NCBI GenBank assembly: GCA_016124195.1
Contig: WGOE01000004.1
Span: 62,001-126,000 of the forward strand
Length of the DNA stretch: 64,000 bases
Origin: a bacterium
GTDB taxonomy: Bacteria; Pseudomonadota; Alphaproteobacteria; Rhodobacterales; Rhodobacteraceae
Direction of reading: 5' to 3'
Position numbers and translations under genes: made by a program. Positions 44,712-54,105 of this stretch are shown here, piece after piece. Each line of letters starts with the position of its first letter. Within the stretch, counting starts at the first letter, position 1. Under the pieces are notes generated by a model. The model was not told the origin of the DNA. It was given only the letters and a program-made list of their open reading frames with translations, and ran no database searches.

Positions 44712-46559
44712 ATGGGTACGATGCGGATTTGGAGTTTGGTATTCGGGCTCTTGGCCCTGATGATGGCAGGTCCCGGTGTGGCACAGCAGGCAGGTTCCTG
44801 GGTCCAGGTCGAGGCGCAGCCGGATCTGCGCACCGCGACCGACCGGGCACGGGCCTATGCTGCGACCTTTCCGCAGGTCCAGGGCTATAAACTCCGGTCC
44901 GGCTGGTTTGCCATCGCCATCGGCCCTATGTCGCCGGCCGAGGCGCAGGCCGATCTGGGCACGCTGTCCGGCCAGGGCCGCGTGCCGGCCGACAGTTTCG
45001 TGACCGACGGCGCCAATTTCCGCGACCAGTTCTGGCCAGAGCCAGCTTCGGCCACCGACACCGCCCCGGCGCCCGCAACCGAGGCGCCTGCGCCGCAAGC
45101 CCCCATGCCGCAAACCCCCGCGCCTCAGGTCCCCGCACCTGGCACCGCGGCTGCCGGATCTGCGACCTCTGACACCGCGATGGCGGCCAATGCCGCGCCG
45201 GTCCCCGCGCCCGAAGCGCCGCCAGAGACCCTGCGCGACGCGCGCGCCGCCGAGGCCCAGCTTGCGCCGACAGACCGGCAGGACCTGCAGACGGCCCTCA
45301 AATGGTTCGGCTTTTACGACGGCAAGATCGACGGCAGTTTTGGCGCGGGCACCCGCAATTCGATGGCGGCCTGGCAAAGCGCGAAAGGCTTCGATCCGAC
45401 GGGCGTGCTGACCACCGCACAGCGCAAGGCCCTGATGGAGGGCTACAAGGGCGAGGAGGCCGCCTTCGGCTTTGAAACCGTGACCGAGGCGGAATCGGGC
45501 ATCGAGATCACTCTGCCGATGGCGATGCTGAGTTTTGACCGCTATACGCCGCCCTTCGCGCGCTATCAGGCCAGGGATGGCTCTGGCCTGACCGCGATGC
45601 TGATTTCGGAACCCGGGACCAAGGCCAGTCTCGCCGGACTTTACGAGGTGCTTCAGACGCTCGACATCGTGCCGCCGGGGGGCGAGCGCACTCTGGGCGA
45701 GACGTCGTTCACGATCCACAGCCGCAATGACACCATCGAAACCCAAGCCTATGTCACCATCGCGGGCAACAATGTGAAGGGCTATCTTCTGTCGTGGAAC
45801 GTGGCGCTTTCGGACCGCATGCAGCGGGTCTTGCCACTGGTGCAATCCTCGTTCCGCTCGACCGGAGAGAAGGCGCTGGACCCGGGGCTGGTGCCGCTGG
45901 ATGAAGCGGTGCGGCGCGGTCTTCTGGCCGGGCTGGATGTCAAGAAGCCGCGGCTGTCGCGGTCGGGCTTTTTCATCGACGACAAGGGAACGGTGCTGAC
46001 GACCTCGGCGGCGGTGGACCAATGCGGACATGTCACGCTGGAACATGATCTGGCGGCGCGGGTCAGCTTTGAGGACAAGGCCAAAGGGATTGCGGTCCTG
46101 ACCCCCGAGGCGCCTCTGGCGCCGGTGGCGGTCGCTGGCTTTGCCAGCAGCCCTTCGGCGCCGGGGACCGAGATTGCTGTCTCGGGCTATTCCTATCAGG
46201 GACGCCTGCCAGCCTCGGTGCTGACGCGCGGCACGCTGGAAGAGGCGCAGGGGCTGAACGGCGAGCCCGGCCTGGCGCGGCTGACGCTGCGCGCCATGGA
46301 TGGCGATGCGGGCGGCCCGGTGCTGGATGGCAGCGGGGCGGTCGTGGGCATGCTGCTGGCGCCGGACCCGGCGTCGGGCCGCGACCTGCCGCCCGGCGTG
46401 GTCTTTGCCGCCACCGCGGCGGAGTTGTCGCAGGTGCTGACCGACCCGCAAGGCCCGGCGCTGACGCTGAAGGCGGCGATGCCCGCGGCCAAGGCCACGC
46501 CCGACGCGTTGAACGCGGCCGCCCGGGGGATGACCGTGCTGGTGTCCTGCTGGGAGTGA
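44712..46559 (+). CDS. Secreted peptidoglycan-binding protein with an inactive trypsin-like domain
   Basis: The 615-residue protein has a signal peptide, an N-terminal SPOR-like region (GSWVQVEAQPDLRTATDRA, about 28-100), a Pro/Ala linker (about 110-185), a PG_binding_1 domain (LQTALKWFGFYDGKIDGSFG) near 190-250, a middle region and a C-terminal trypsin-like fold from about 415. In that fold all three catalytic positions look lost: VLTTSAAV has A433 where TNAHVV has His, KGIAVL replaces the usual NDLALL Asp, and GDAGGP has A533 for the nucleophile Ser. It may act as a binding or scaffolding protein at the cell wall. Confidence 0.85.
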   Translation: MGTMRIWSLVFGLLALMMAGPGVAQQAGSWVQVEAQPDLRTATDRARAYAATFPQVQGYKLRSGWFAIAIGPMSPAEAQADLGTLSGQGRVPADSFVTDGANFRDQFWPEPASATDTAPAPATEAPAPQAPMPQTPAPQVPAPGTAAAGSATSDTAMAANAAPVPAPEAPPETLRDARAAEAQLAPTDRQDLQTALKWFGFYDGKIDGSFGAGTRNSMAAWQSAKGFDPTGVLTTAQRKALMEGYKGEEAAFGFETVTEAESGIEITLPMAMLSFDRYTPPFARYQARDGSGLTAMLISEPGTKASLAGLYEVLQTLDIVPPGGERTLGETSFTIHSRNDTIETQAYVTIAGNNVKGYLLSWNVALSDRMQRVLPLVQSSFRSTGEKALDPGLVPLDEAVRRGLLAGLDVKKPRLSRSGFFIDDKGTVLTTSAAVDQCGHVTLEHDLAARVSFEDKAKGIAVLTPEAPLAPVAVAGFASSPSAPGTEIAVSGYSYQGRLPASVLTRGTLEEAQGLNGEPGLARLTLRAMDGDAGGPVLDGSGAVVGMLLAPDPASGRDLPPGVVFAATAAELSQVLTDPQGPALTLKAAMPAAKATPDALNAAARGMTVLVSCWE

Positions 46560-46588
46560 CAGCGCCGGATCGCTGCCCTGTGAATGAG

Positions 46589-46611
46589 GTAGGATGGGCA
46601 ATCTGCCCATC
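46589..46611 (+). repeat. REP element, copy 5
   Basis: GTAG followed by GATGGGC-AAT-CTGCCCATC in plus orientation, 30 bases after the stop of the preceding gene. With the inverted copy at 46671 it forms a BIME-like pair. Confidence 0.85.
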
Positions 46612-46670
46612 TTGGGCGGTGCCGGTCGGCTGGGTGCGGTCACCTGGGGGCGGTCTGCCGGGGCCGGTCA

Positions 46671-46714
46671 GCATGGGCAGATTGCCCATCCTGCCAAAAT
46701 GCCCATCCTGCCAA
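46671..46714 (-). repeat. REP element, copy 6, with partial duplication
   Basis: On the minus strand it reads GCAG (instead of GTAG), then GATGGGC-AAT-CTGCCCAT. The adjoining sequence repeats CCAAAATGCCCATCCTG, a partial extra copy of the tail. It is inverted relative to copy 5. Confidence 0.75.
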
Positions 46715-46747
46715 AATGAAGAAGGGCGCCCTGTGCAGGCGCCCTTT

Positions 46748-47341
46748 TCATGCGATATCGTGACCTTGCGGCGCGCGCTTGCGGCCGGTGATCATGGCGC
46801 GCACCAGGTTTTCGCGGTGCCTGACGCTGGCCAGAGCAACGCCGCCCAGATGCCCGAGGATCAGCAGGATCATCGCATCCGCGATCAGCCCGTGCAGGCT
46901 TGATACCCAATCGACCCCGTAGAAGGTGTCGGTATACTGCATCCAGCCCGTCACGCCGAGGCCGAGCACCCCGGACATCAAGGCCAGAACCATGGCCCCC
47001 CCGGCAGGATTATGCCCGATGTAGCGCGCCTCCTGTCCGGTCAGGATCGACCGCACATAGCCCATCACCGTGCGCGGCCCGCGCACAAAGCTGGAAAATC
47101 GCGCATACCGCGTGCCGGCAAAGCCCCAGATCAGCCGCAAGAGGATCAGCCCGCTCGCCGCATAGCCGACCCAGGCATGCAGATCCTCGGCTTCGTTCGC
47201 GCTGAACCAGGCCGTGAAAAATCCCGCGACAAGGCTCCAGTGAAACAGCCGTACCAGCGGATCCCAGACGCGCGTCAGCTTGGGGGAACGCGCGTCTGGG
47301 GCGGCCGGCAGGGGGAGATCAGCCCTCACCAGCTTCGGCAT
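46748..47341 (-). CDS. Cytochrome b561-type membrane protein
   Basis: The 197-residue protein has four transmembrane segments with the haem-ligand histidines of the cytochrome b561 / Ni-Fe hydrogenase b-subunit family: VRLFHWSLVAGFFTAWF, DLHAWVGYAASGLILLRLIWG, VSSLHGLIADAMILLILGHL. It probably carries electrons between the quinone pool and a periplasmic acceptor. It starts 23 bases inside the upstream secreted-protein gene, so the two are co-transcribed. Confidence 0.9.
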   Translation of the reverse strand: MPKLVRADLPLPAAPDARSPKLTRVWDPLVRLFHWSLVAGFFTAWFSANEAEDLHAWVGYAASGLILLRLIWGFAGTRYARFSSFVRGPRTVMGYVRSILTGQEARYIGHNPAGGAMVLALMSGVLGLGVTGWMQYTDTFYGVDWVSSLHGLIADAMILLILGHLGGVALASVRHRENLVRAMITGRKRAPQGHDIA

Positions 47342-47615
47342 TGGCGACCGGCTCCAGAGTTTCGGCGTTGAAGCCGAGCGTGCTCTTCTTGCCTTTCGCG
47401 TCTTTGGTATAGGCCTCGTAGCAGCCCTTTTCGGTCTTGATCTTGACGACGGTCAGGCCCTGGCCTTTCAGGAGGGCGATCAGGTCCGACTTGGGCTTGA
47501 AGGACGAAGCCGCGGATTTCGAGCAGGTGACGGCGGGCGCAGTGGCCGTGGTGCCGGCGAAGGCGGGAGCTGCCAGCGCGAGGGCGAGGGCTGCGACGGT
47601 GATCTTGGCGAACAT
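47319..47615 (-). CDS. Small secreted PepSY-like protein
   Basis: From the ATG at 47615 the product has 98 residues: a signal peptide (MFAKITVAALALALAAPAFA) and a mature domain with DLIALLKGQGLTVVKIKTEKGCYEAYTKDAKGKK (given as the parts DLIALLKGQGLTVVKIKTEK and GCYEAYTKDAKGKK), which looks like a PepSY domain. Two cysteines may pair. PepSY proteins encoded beside a cytochrome b561 are a recurrent arrangement. Its upstream region shares a motif with the next small gene. Confidence 0.8.
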   Translation of the reverse strand: MFAKITVAALALALAAPAFAGTTATAPAVTCSKSAASSFKPKSDLIALLKGQGLTVVKIKTEKGCYEAYTKDAKGKKSTLGFNAETLEPVANAEAGEG

Positions 47616-47704
47616 GAGGGTACTCCGGCTGTTCAGATAGGGTTTCTTCAGGCCTCGCGGGGACGATCTGATGTCGTGTCGCTTGCCTGCCGCCGTCCTA
47701 GGGG

Positions 47705-47728
47705 GCGAACCTGACACTTGTCTGAACG
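47705..47728 (-). promoter_or_regulatory. Shared regulatory motif upstream of the PepSY-like gene
   Basis: On the minus strand it contains GTTCAGA, about six bases, then GTCAGGTT. The same arrangement is found at 48153. The half-sites TTCAG and TCAGG are about 11 bases apart, like a direct repeat for an OmpR-family regulator. It is about 90 bases before the start codon. Confidence 0.55.
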
Positions 47729-47780
47729 ATCCTGCAGGATGCGACACGAAGCGGTGATCAACGGGCGATGGGCGCCGATG

Positions 47781-47825
47781 CGGCCGCCCGCGAAATGAAA
47801 CAGGCCGGGAGAGGATCCCGGCCTG
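47781..47825 (-). terminator. Intrinsic terminator after the 70-residue secreted-protein gene
   Basis: CAGGCCGGGA and TCCCGGCCTG pair perfectly over ten bases with loop GAGGA or its complement. On the minus strand the stem is followed by TTTCATTTCG. It lies 35 bases past the stop. Confidence 0.8.
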
Positions 47826-47860
47826 TCGTTCCTGTCTGATGCGGTCAACGCGGCTGAGGA

Positions 47861-48073
47861 TCAATCCTCCTCGGTTTCGCCGGATTCATCCTCGGACCCG
47901 GTGGCGGGCTGGATGTTGGTGCCGAGCTTCAAGGCCTTGACCGGCGGGCAGGTGCTGGTCGCCGAGGCCGCGCAGGGCGTCTCGGTTCCCGAGGAAATCG
48001 TGGCGGTGGATTGGGCCAGCGCGGGCAGCGCCATAGCAAGCGCCAAAGCGGCAAGGCCAAGTTTTGCGAACAT
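47861..48073 (-). CDS. Very small secreted protein of unknown function
   Basis: The 70-residue product begins with a signal peptide nearly identical in style to its neighbour (MFAKLGLAALALAMALPALA), followed by about 50 residues with two cysteines (TPCAASATSTCPP) and an acidic tail (GSEDESGETEED). It has its own terminator and the same upstream motif as the PepSY-like gene. The ORF-track start 63 codons upstream is not supported. It may be a secreted partner of the PepSY-like protein. Confidence 0.72.
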   Translation of the reverse strand: MFAKLGLAALALAMALPALAQSTATISSGTETPCAASATSTCPPVKALKLGTNIQPATGSEDESGETEED

Positions 48074-48433
48074 GATGCGTCTCCTGAAATGTGAAAGGGC
48101 CCCGCAACCCGGCAAATCCTGCGCCGGATCGTGGCAAGGTCTGATTAAGGAGCAAACCTGACGCGGATCTGAACAGAGCCACCGGGGGATGGGGGTGGAA
48201 GGGCCGGGGCCTTTCCTGTCGCATGGGCGGATCGCCCCGCGCGAGACACGCTGGAACCTCATGCATTTCCCGAATGCGAGGCCGATCGAAAAGACGCGGT
48301 TCAGATTTTGTCGGAGACCAGCCGCCGCTGACTTGCGCCAGAATGGCCATGAGCAAGACGCGGAACCGAGACCAAAGCCTCGCGCAGCGTCCGGGATGGG
48401 GCGGCAGGGTGTCCACCGCCCCGAAACATTCGA
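48074..48433. other. Intergenic region between ilvC and the small secreted-protein gene
   Basis: This 360-base gap has the upstream regulatory motif at 48153-48175 near its left end. I find no coding ORF, repeat copy or strong terminator hairpin for ilvC in the rest of it. Confidence 0.6.
48153..48175 (-). promoter_or_regulatory. Shared regulatory motif upstream of the 70-residue secreted-protein gene
   Basis: On the minus strand it reads GTTCAGA, then about six variable bases, then GTCAGGTT, matching the motif at 47705 with the same spacing (plus strand: AACCTGAC...TCTGAAC). It is about 82 bases before the start codon. Confidence 0.55.
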
Positions 48434-49548
<1,115 letters not shown>

Positions 49549-49579
49549 ATGCGCGGATTGAGAGGTTTGCGAAGAATTC

Positions 49580-50038
49580 ATGTCCTTGGACGAAACGGAC
49601 CGGCGCATCTTGCGCCACTATCTGGCCGAGCCGGACCTGCCGCGCGCGGTCCTGGCCGAACGGTCGGGTGTGACACCGGCGACGTTGTGGCGCCGGATCG
49701 AAGCGTTGCGGGCCGCCGGGGTCCTGCAGGGGCTGCATGCCGTGGTGGACTGGCGCAAGCTTGGCTACGAGGTCGAGGTTTCCTTGCGCTTCAGCCTGGA
49801 CAAGACCAATCCGCGCGCCTTCGACGAGTTCATCTCGGCTGCGAGGAATGTGCCGGAAGTCATTGGAATCGAAACATTCCTCGGCCGTGTCGATGTGCGG
49901 CTCAACGTGATTGCCCGCGACATGGCGCATTATCAGGAGGTTTACCGCACCCGCATCCTCGCCCTGCCGCATATTGCCGAGTTGGATGCGCTGATGCTGA
50001 TTTCAACGCTCAAGGATGGCGAGGGTTTGCCGCTGTGA
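49580..50038 (+). CDS. Lrp/AsnC family transcriptional regulator 1
   Basis: The 152-residue protein has an N-terminal winged helix-turn-helix (DETDRRILRHYLAEPDLPRA then SGVTPATLWRRIEALRAAGV) and a C-terminal RAM ligand-binding domain (PEVIGIETFLGRVDVRLNVIARD). Lrp/AsnC proteins sense amino acids and often control neighbouring genes, so ilvC is a natural target. Its stop overlaps the start of a second regulator by four bases. Confidence 0.92.
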   Translation: MSLDETDRRILRHYLAEPDLPRAVLAERSGVTPATLWRRIEALRAAGVLQGLHAVVDWRKLGYEVEVSLRFSLDKTNPRAFDEFISAARNVPEVIGIETFLGRVDVRLNVIARDMAHYQEVYRTRILALPHIAELDALMLISTLKDGEGLPL

Positions 50039-50493
50039 TCGACCTCGATGACATCGACCGGGCCATGCTGCGTGCGCTGGTGCGCGATGGCGGGATTTCG
50101 GCGGGGGAACTGGGGCGGCGGCTTGGTCTGTCGCAGCCGGCCGCCTGGCGTCGGCAGAAGCGACTGGAGGAGGCCGGCATCCTCAAGGGCCTGCGGCTGG
50201 AGGTCGACCGCACCGCCCTGGGCTTTGGTGTCACGGTCTTTCTTGGGGTCAAATTGGCCGCCAAGGGCCTGGTCTCGCTGGAAGATTTCGAACGTGCGGT
50301 GACGGCGATCCCCGAGGTGCAGGTTGTGCAGCATGTGCTGGGCCTCTTCGACTATCGCCTGCGTGTCGTGGCCCGCGACATCGCCGATTTCGAACGCGTG
50401 CTGCGCCGCCGGATCATGACCTTGCCGGGGGTCGGCAATGTCGAGGCCAATGTGCTTTTGACCGAAGAGCGCCGGTCGGGGCCGATCGGCTGA
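50035..50493 (+). CDS. Lrp/AsnC family transcriptional regulator 2, GTG start
   Basis: The GTG at 50035 overlaps the previous stop (GTGA) and gives another 152-residue Lrp/AsnC protein: IDLDDIDRAMLRALVRDGG, the helix-turn-helix LGLSQPAAWRRQKRLEEAGI and a RAM domain (PEVQVVQHVLGLFDYRLRVV). The ORF track starts it too early, inside the first regulator. Equal lengths and co-translation suggest the two form mixed oligomers. Confidence 0.9.
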   Translation: MIDLDDIDRAMLRALVRDGGISAGELGRRLGLSQPAAWRRQKRLEEAGILKGLRLEVDRTALGFGVTVFLGVKLAAKGLVSLEDFERAVTAIPEVQVVQHVLGLFDYRLRVVARDIADFERVLRRRIMTLPGVGNVEANVLLTEERRSGPIG

Positions 50494-50572
50494 CCCTTTG
50501 GCCGGACCTGACGATTTTGGTGGTTGACCGCCCGAAACCTGCGCTAGGTTTGGTCAAACAATGGAGATCGCC

Positions 50573-51709
50573 ATGAAACTGCCGCATGATCACATCGACC
50601 CGGACGGGCTGCAAGAATTCTCGGTCGTGTTCACCGACCGCTCGCTCAACCACATGTCGCAGCGGTTTCAAGGCGTCATGCGTGAGGTGTCGAGCCTGCT
50701 GAAAGAGGTCTACCACGGCACCGCAACCGCGCTGGTGCCGGGCGGCGGCACCTATGCGATGGAGGCCGTGGCGCGGCAGTTCGGCCAGGGCAAGTCCTTG
50801 ATCGTGCGGAACGGCTGGTTCTCGTATCGCTGGACACAGATCTTCGAGGCAGGTGGATTTGCCAAGGAAAGCCATGTGATCATGGCAGAGCGCAGGGGGG
50901 CAGACGCCACCGCCCCCTTCGCGCCGCCGCCGATCGAAGAGGTCGTGGCCAAAATCCACGCGCTGCGCCCCGATGCGGTCTTTGCGCCGCATGTGGAAAC
51001 CTCGGCCGGGATCATCCTGCCGGACGACTACATCACCTCGATGGCCACCGCGGCGCATGAGGTGGGGGCGCTGATGGTGCTGGATTGCATCGCCTCGGGC
51101 TGCATCTGGGTCGATATGGCGGCGACCGGGGTGGATGTGCTGATTTCGGCGCCGCAGAAGGGCTGGTCGGCCTCGCCCGCCGCGGGGATCGTGGTGATGA
51201 GCCCGCGGGCCGAGGCGCGGCTGGCCGAGACCGCCTCGAACTCCTTCGCGCTGGATCTGAAGAAGTGGCGCGCGATGATGGCGGCCTATGAGGCAGGCGG
51301 CCATGCCTACCACGCCACGATGCCCACCGATGCGATCCTGGGCCTGCGCGATGCGATGCGCGAAACCCGGGCGATGGGGTTTGCCGAGGCCAAGGCGGCG
51401 CAATGGCTGCTGGGGCGGTCGGTGCGGGCCATGCTGGTGCAGCGCGGCGTGACTTCGGTTGCGGCCGAGGGCTTTCAGGCGCCCGGTGTCGTGGTCAGCT
51501 ATACCGGCGATCCCGACATCCAGAACGGGTCGAAGTTCCGCGCGGCAGGCTATCAGATCGCGGCCGGCGTGCCCTTGCAGGTCGGCGAGGGGGCCGAGTT
51601 CCGCACCTTCCGTCTGGGGCTTTTCGGTCTGGACAAACTCAAGGATGTCACCGCAACGCTGGAACGTCTGACAGCGGCTCTGGACGCCGCCTTGCCAGCC
51701 GCGGCGTGA
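50573..51709 (+). CDS. Class V PLP-dependent aminotransferase
   Basis: The 378-residue cytoplasmic enzyme (ATG at 50573 after GGAGAT) belongs to fold-type I class V, the group of alanine-glyoxylate and serine-glyoxylate aminotransferases. Visible features are LVPGGGTYAMEAVARQFG, VETSAGIILPDDY, the aspartate in GALMVLDCIASG, and the PLP lysine in ISAPQKGWSASPAAG. Substrates cannot be fixed from sequence. It lies downstream of the two Lrp regulators, which could also control it. Confidence 0.87.
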   Translation: MKLPHDHIDPDGLQEFSVVFTDRSLNHMSQRFQGVMREVSSLLKEVYHGTATALVPGGGTYAMEAVARQFGQGKSLIVRNGWFSYRWTQIFEAGGFAKESHVIMAERRGADATAPFAPPPIEEVVAKIHALRPDAVFAPHVETSAGIILPDDYITSMATAAHEVGALMVLDCIASGCIWVDMAATGVDVLISAPQKGWSASPAAGIVVMSPRAEARLAETASNSFALDLKKWRAMMAAYEAGGHAYHATMPTDAILGLRDAMRETRAMGFAEAKAAQWLLGRSVRAMLVQRGVTSVAAEGFQAPGVVVSYTGDPDIQNGSKFRAAGYQIAAGVPLQVGEGAEFRTFRLGLFGLDKLKDVTATLERLTAALDAALPAAA

Positions 51710-51720
51710 TTTTCCGGCCT

Positions 51721-51770
51721 GCGCGCCCGGTTTGGGCCGCGCAGGCTCCGCCGGGAGTATTTGGGCAAAG
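51721..51770. repeat. Hairpin plus element A half copy between convergent genes
   Basis: A GC-rich hairpin GCGCGCCC / GGGCCGCGC (51721-51741, one bulge) follows 11 bases after the aminotransferase stop. Next to it, the minus-strand string CAAATACTCCCGGCGGAGC resembles the element A core, in sense after the convergent UbiH gene. Confidence 0.5.
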
Positions 51771-51822
51771 CGCAATGGGGATTTTGGTCCCTGTGCTGGC
51801 GCCATAGGCTTGTCCCGCCGGG

Positions 51823-53019
51823 TCAGCGCAGCCCCAAGCCCGCCCGCATCAGGGTGCGCCGGATCGGGGTCAGCCCGTGCAAGGCATTGAGGCCAAGCGC
51901 GCGCAAATCGCGCAGCAGTGGCGCCTCGGCCATCGAGGCGCGGTTGAGCGCGTCGATGCCCAGCACCCGGGCGGTTACTTCGGGATGGCGCCGGCGGTGA
52001 TAGGCCTCCAGCATCGCGCTGCCGCCCAGGCCATCAGGATTGTCGCGCGCAAGGTACAGCAGGGCTGCAAGGTCCGCGAGGCTCATGTTCAGGCCCTGCG
52101 CGCCGATCGGCGGGACGACATGCGCCGCCTCGGCCATCAGGGCCAGCCGCTCGCCCGACATGCGGTGCGCGATCTGGGCGATCATCGGCCAGACCATCCG
52201 CCTTGAGGCCAGGGTCAGCGGGCCCAGGATCAGGCAGGAGCGCGCGTTGATTTCCGCCTCGAAAGCAGCGTCGGGCAGGGCGGCCAGCCGCAGGGCCTCG
52301 GGGGCGCGCTCCATCCAGACCACGGCAGAGGCGGGCATGCCATTCAGATCGGGCAGCGGGACCAGCGTGAAAGGCCCGCCCGAACGGTGGATTTCGGTCG
52401 AGATGTTCTGGTGCGGCACCTTGTGGGTCACCGCGAAGGTCAGTGCCTTTTGCCCGTAGCGCAGTGTCCTGACCCCGATGCCGGAAGCCTGCCGCATGGT
52501 AGAATTGCGCCCGTCAGCCGCGATCACCAGCCGCGTCTCGACGACGGAATGGTCGGACAGGGTGACCAGCGCCGTGTCTTGCCGGGTCAGGATCGCCGTT
52601 GTGGCAAGGCCGGGCAGGAAGGTGACATTCGGCAATTCGGCCAGACGCGCCAGCATCTCGCGCCGCAAAAGCCAGTTGGGCAGGTTGTAGCCGAAGGGCA
52701 GGTCCGACAGTTCCGAAGAGTCGAAGTCCTTGATGTAGCGCGGTTCCTCGGTCTTGCCGCCGGCATCGACGATGCGCATGACCTGAAGCGCCGCCGCATG
52801 GGGCCGAAGGCGCGCCCAGAGGCCCGCCGCTTCGAGCACGGCGACCGAGGGGGTCAGGAAGGCCGTGGTGCGCAGATCCGCGCCGGGGGCGGTGGCCTCG
52901 GTCACCGGCGGGCTCGGCTCGACACAGATCACCGAAAACCCGGCCGCGCCGAAGGCTGCCGCTGCGGTCAAGCCGGCGACGCCGCCGCCGGAAATCATTA
53001 TGTCTGTGGTCTTGCGCAT
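51823..53019 (-). CDS. UbiH/UbiF family FAD-dependent hydroxylase
   Basis: The 398-residue flavoprotein starts at the ATG at 53019, five bases from GGAGG. The FAD-binding start is DIMISGGGVAGLTAAAAFG, the middle motif is VIAADGRNSTMRQASG, and the C-terminal GD-type motif is replaced by LALMAEAAHVVPPIGAQGLNMSLADLAAL. The family hydroxylates the ring of ubiquinone precursors with oxygen and NADPH electrons; which position is unclear. GD in the third motif is AE here, a small oddity. Confidence 0.88.
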   Translation of the reverse strand: MRKTTDIMISGGGVAGLTAAAAFGAAGFSVICVEPSPPVTEATAPGADLRTTAFLTPSVAVLEAAGLWARLRPHAAALQVMRIVDAGGKTEEPRYIKDFDSSELSDLPFGYNLPNWLLRREMLARLAELPNVTFLPGLATTAILTRQDTALVTLSDHSVVETRLVIAADGRNSTMRQASGIGVRTLRYGQKALTFAVTHKVPHQNISTEIHRSGGPFTLVPLPDLNGMPASAVVWMERAPEALRLAALPDAAFEAEINARSCLILGPLTLASRRMVWPMIAQIAHRMSGERLALMAEAAHVVPPIGAQGLNMSLADLAALLYLARDNPDGLGGSAMLEAYHRRRHPEVTARVLGIDALNRASMAEAPLLRDLRALGLNALHGLTPIRRTLMRAGLGLR

Positions 53020-53079
53020 GTCAGCCTCCGTCATGGCCTATCTAGGGCGGACTGGCGGAAAAGCGAAGCCGGTTTGGCC

Positions 53080-53304
53080 TCAGGGCCGCGAGATGGCGAC
53101 GATAAGTCCCAGCATCACCGGCACCATGGCCAGAGCGGTCAGGGTCAGCGCGACCAGGCCCCAGATCTTCACGGCCAGGACCAGCGCCGTCAGCATGATG
53201 ACCAGGACATACCAGATCAGGTCGATGTCCTTTTCCACCGCACGGGTCACCGGCCCGACGACGGGAATGGCATAAAAGAGGCGGGCGGGCAGGGATTGCG
53301 ACAT
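53080..53304 (-). CDS. Small membrane protein
   Basis: The ATG at 53304 gives 74 residues with two closely spaced hydrophobic helices (DLIWYVLVIMLTALVLAVKI and LVALTLTALAMVPVMLGLIV). It lies between a HAD nucleotidase gene and the UbiH gene on the same strand. The function is unknown. Confidence 0.7.
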   Translation of the reverse strand: MSQSLPARLFYAIPVVGPVTRAVEKDIDLIWYVLVIMLTALVLAVKIWGLVALTLTALAMVPVMLGLIVAISRP

Positions 53305-53366
53305 TGCGGTCAACTCGGGACTCGTGGAAGGTCTATGCTGCATTGCAGCAAAAGCCGCCGCCCCCG

Positions 53367-54008
53367 TCAAATCACTTTGCCGAGAAAGCCGGTCAGGTCA
53401 TCGGTATGGTGATGGATATGCAGGGATTTCAGGGCTTTGGGCGCCACATGCACGGTGCGCATGCCCATGGCATGGGGCGCTGCAAGGTTGCGGGCATCAT
53501 CTTCGAACATGGCGGCCGCGCCCGGGTTCAGGCCGTCCGCGGCGAAGACGGCCTCGAAGGCGGCGCGTTCGGGTTTGGGCAGGAATCCTGCGTTTTCAAT
53601 GCCGTAGACGGCATCAAACAGGCCCGAAAGCCCGCGGGCCGCCAGCACCTTGCGGGCATAGGGCACGCAGGCATTGGTATAGACGATGCGGCGCCCCGGC
53701 AGGGCCGCTATGGCCTGCGCAAGATCCGGGTCCTGCGGCAGAATCGAAAAGTCGATGTCATGCACCTCGTCCAGATAGGGGGCGGGGTCGATCCGATGCT
53801 CGCGCATCAGCCCGGCCAGCGTGGTGCCATAGGTGTCCCAATAGTGCTGGCGCAGCCGGTTCGCCTCGGTCCGCGCCACGCCAAGGGTGCGCATGACATA
53901 GCCGGTCATCCTGACCTCGATCTGGTCGAACAGCCGGTGCTGCGGCGGATAAAGCGTGTTGTCGAGGTCGAAGACCCAGGTGGTGACATGTCTGAACTGG
54001 TCGCGCAT
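53367..54008 (-). CDS. HAD-superfamily pyrimidine 5'-nucleotidase
   Basis: The 213-residue protein is an SDT1/PHM8-type HAD phosphatase. The nucleophile motif is VFDLDNTLYPP, motif II is IVYTNACVPYARKVL, the lysine is in GFLPKPERAAF, and motif IV is MFEDDARNL. It probably dephosphorylates pyrimidine mononucleotides in the cytoplasm. It is divergent from the GntR gene. Confidence 0.9.
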   Translation of the reverse strand: MRDQFRHVTTWVFDLDNTLYPPQHRLFDQIEVRMTGYVMRTLGVARTEANRLRQHYWDTYGTTLAGLMREHRIDPAPYLDEVHDIDFSILPQDPDLAQAIAALPGRRIVYTNACVPYARKVLAARGLSGLFDAVYGIENAGFLPKPERAAFEAVFAADGLNPGAAAMFEDDARNLAAPHAMGMRTVHVAPKALKSLHIHHHTDDLTGFLGKVI

Positions 54009-54105
54009 GGGGTAAAGCCTAGCGGGCGGGCGGTGGCTTGTCGATAGGGGGGCGGGGCGCTAGGGTCGGCGGGCCGGCGTGAGGACCGGCGCAAAGAGGG
54101 ACGAC

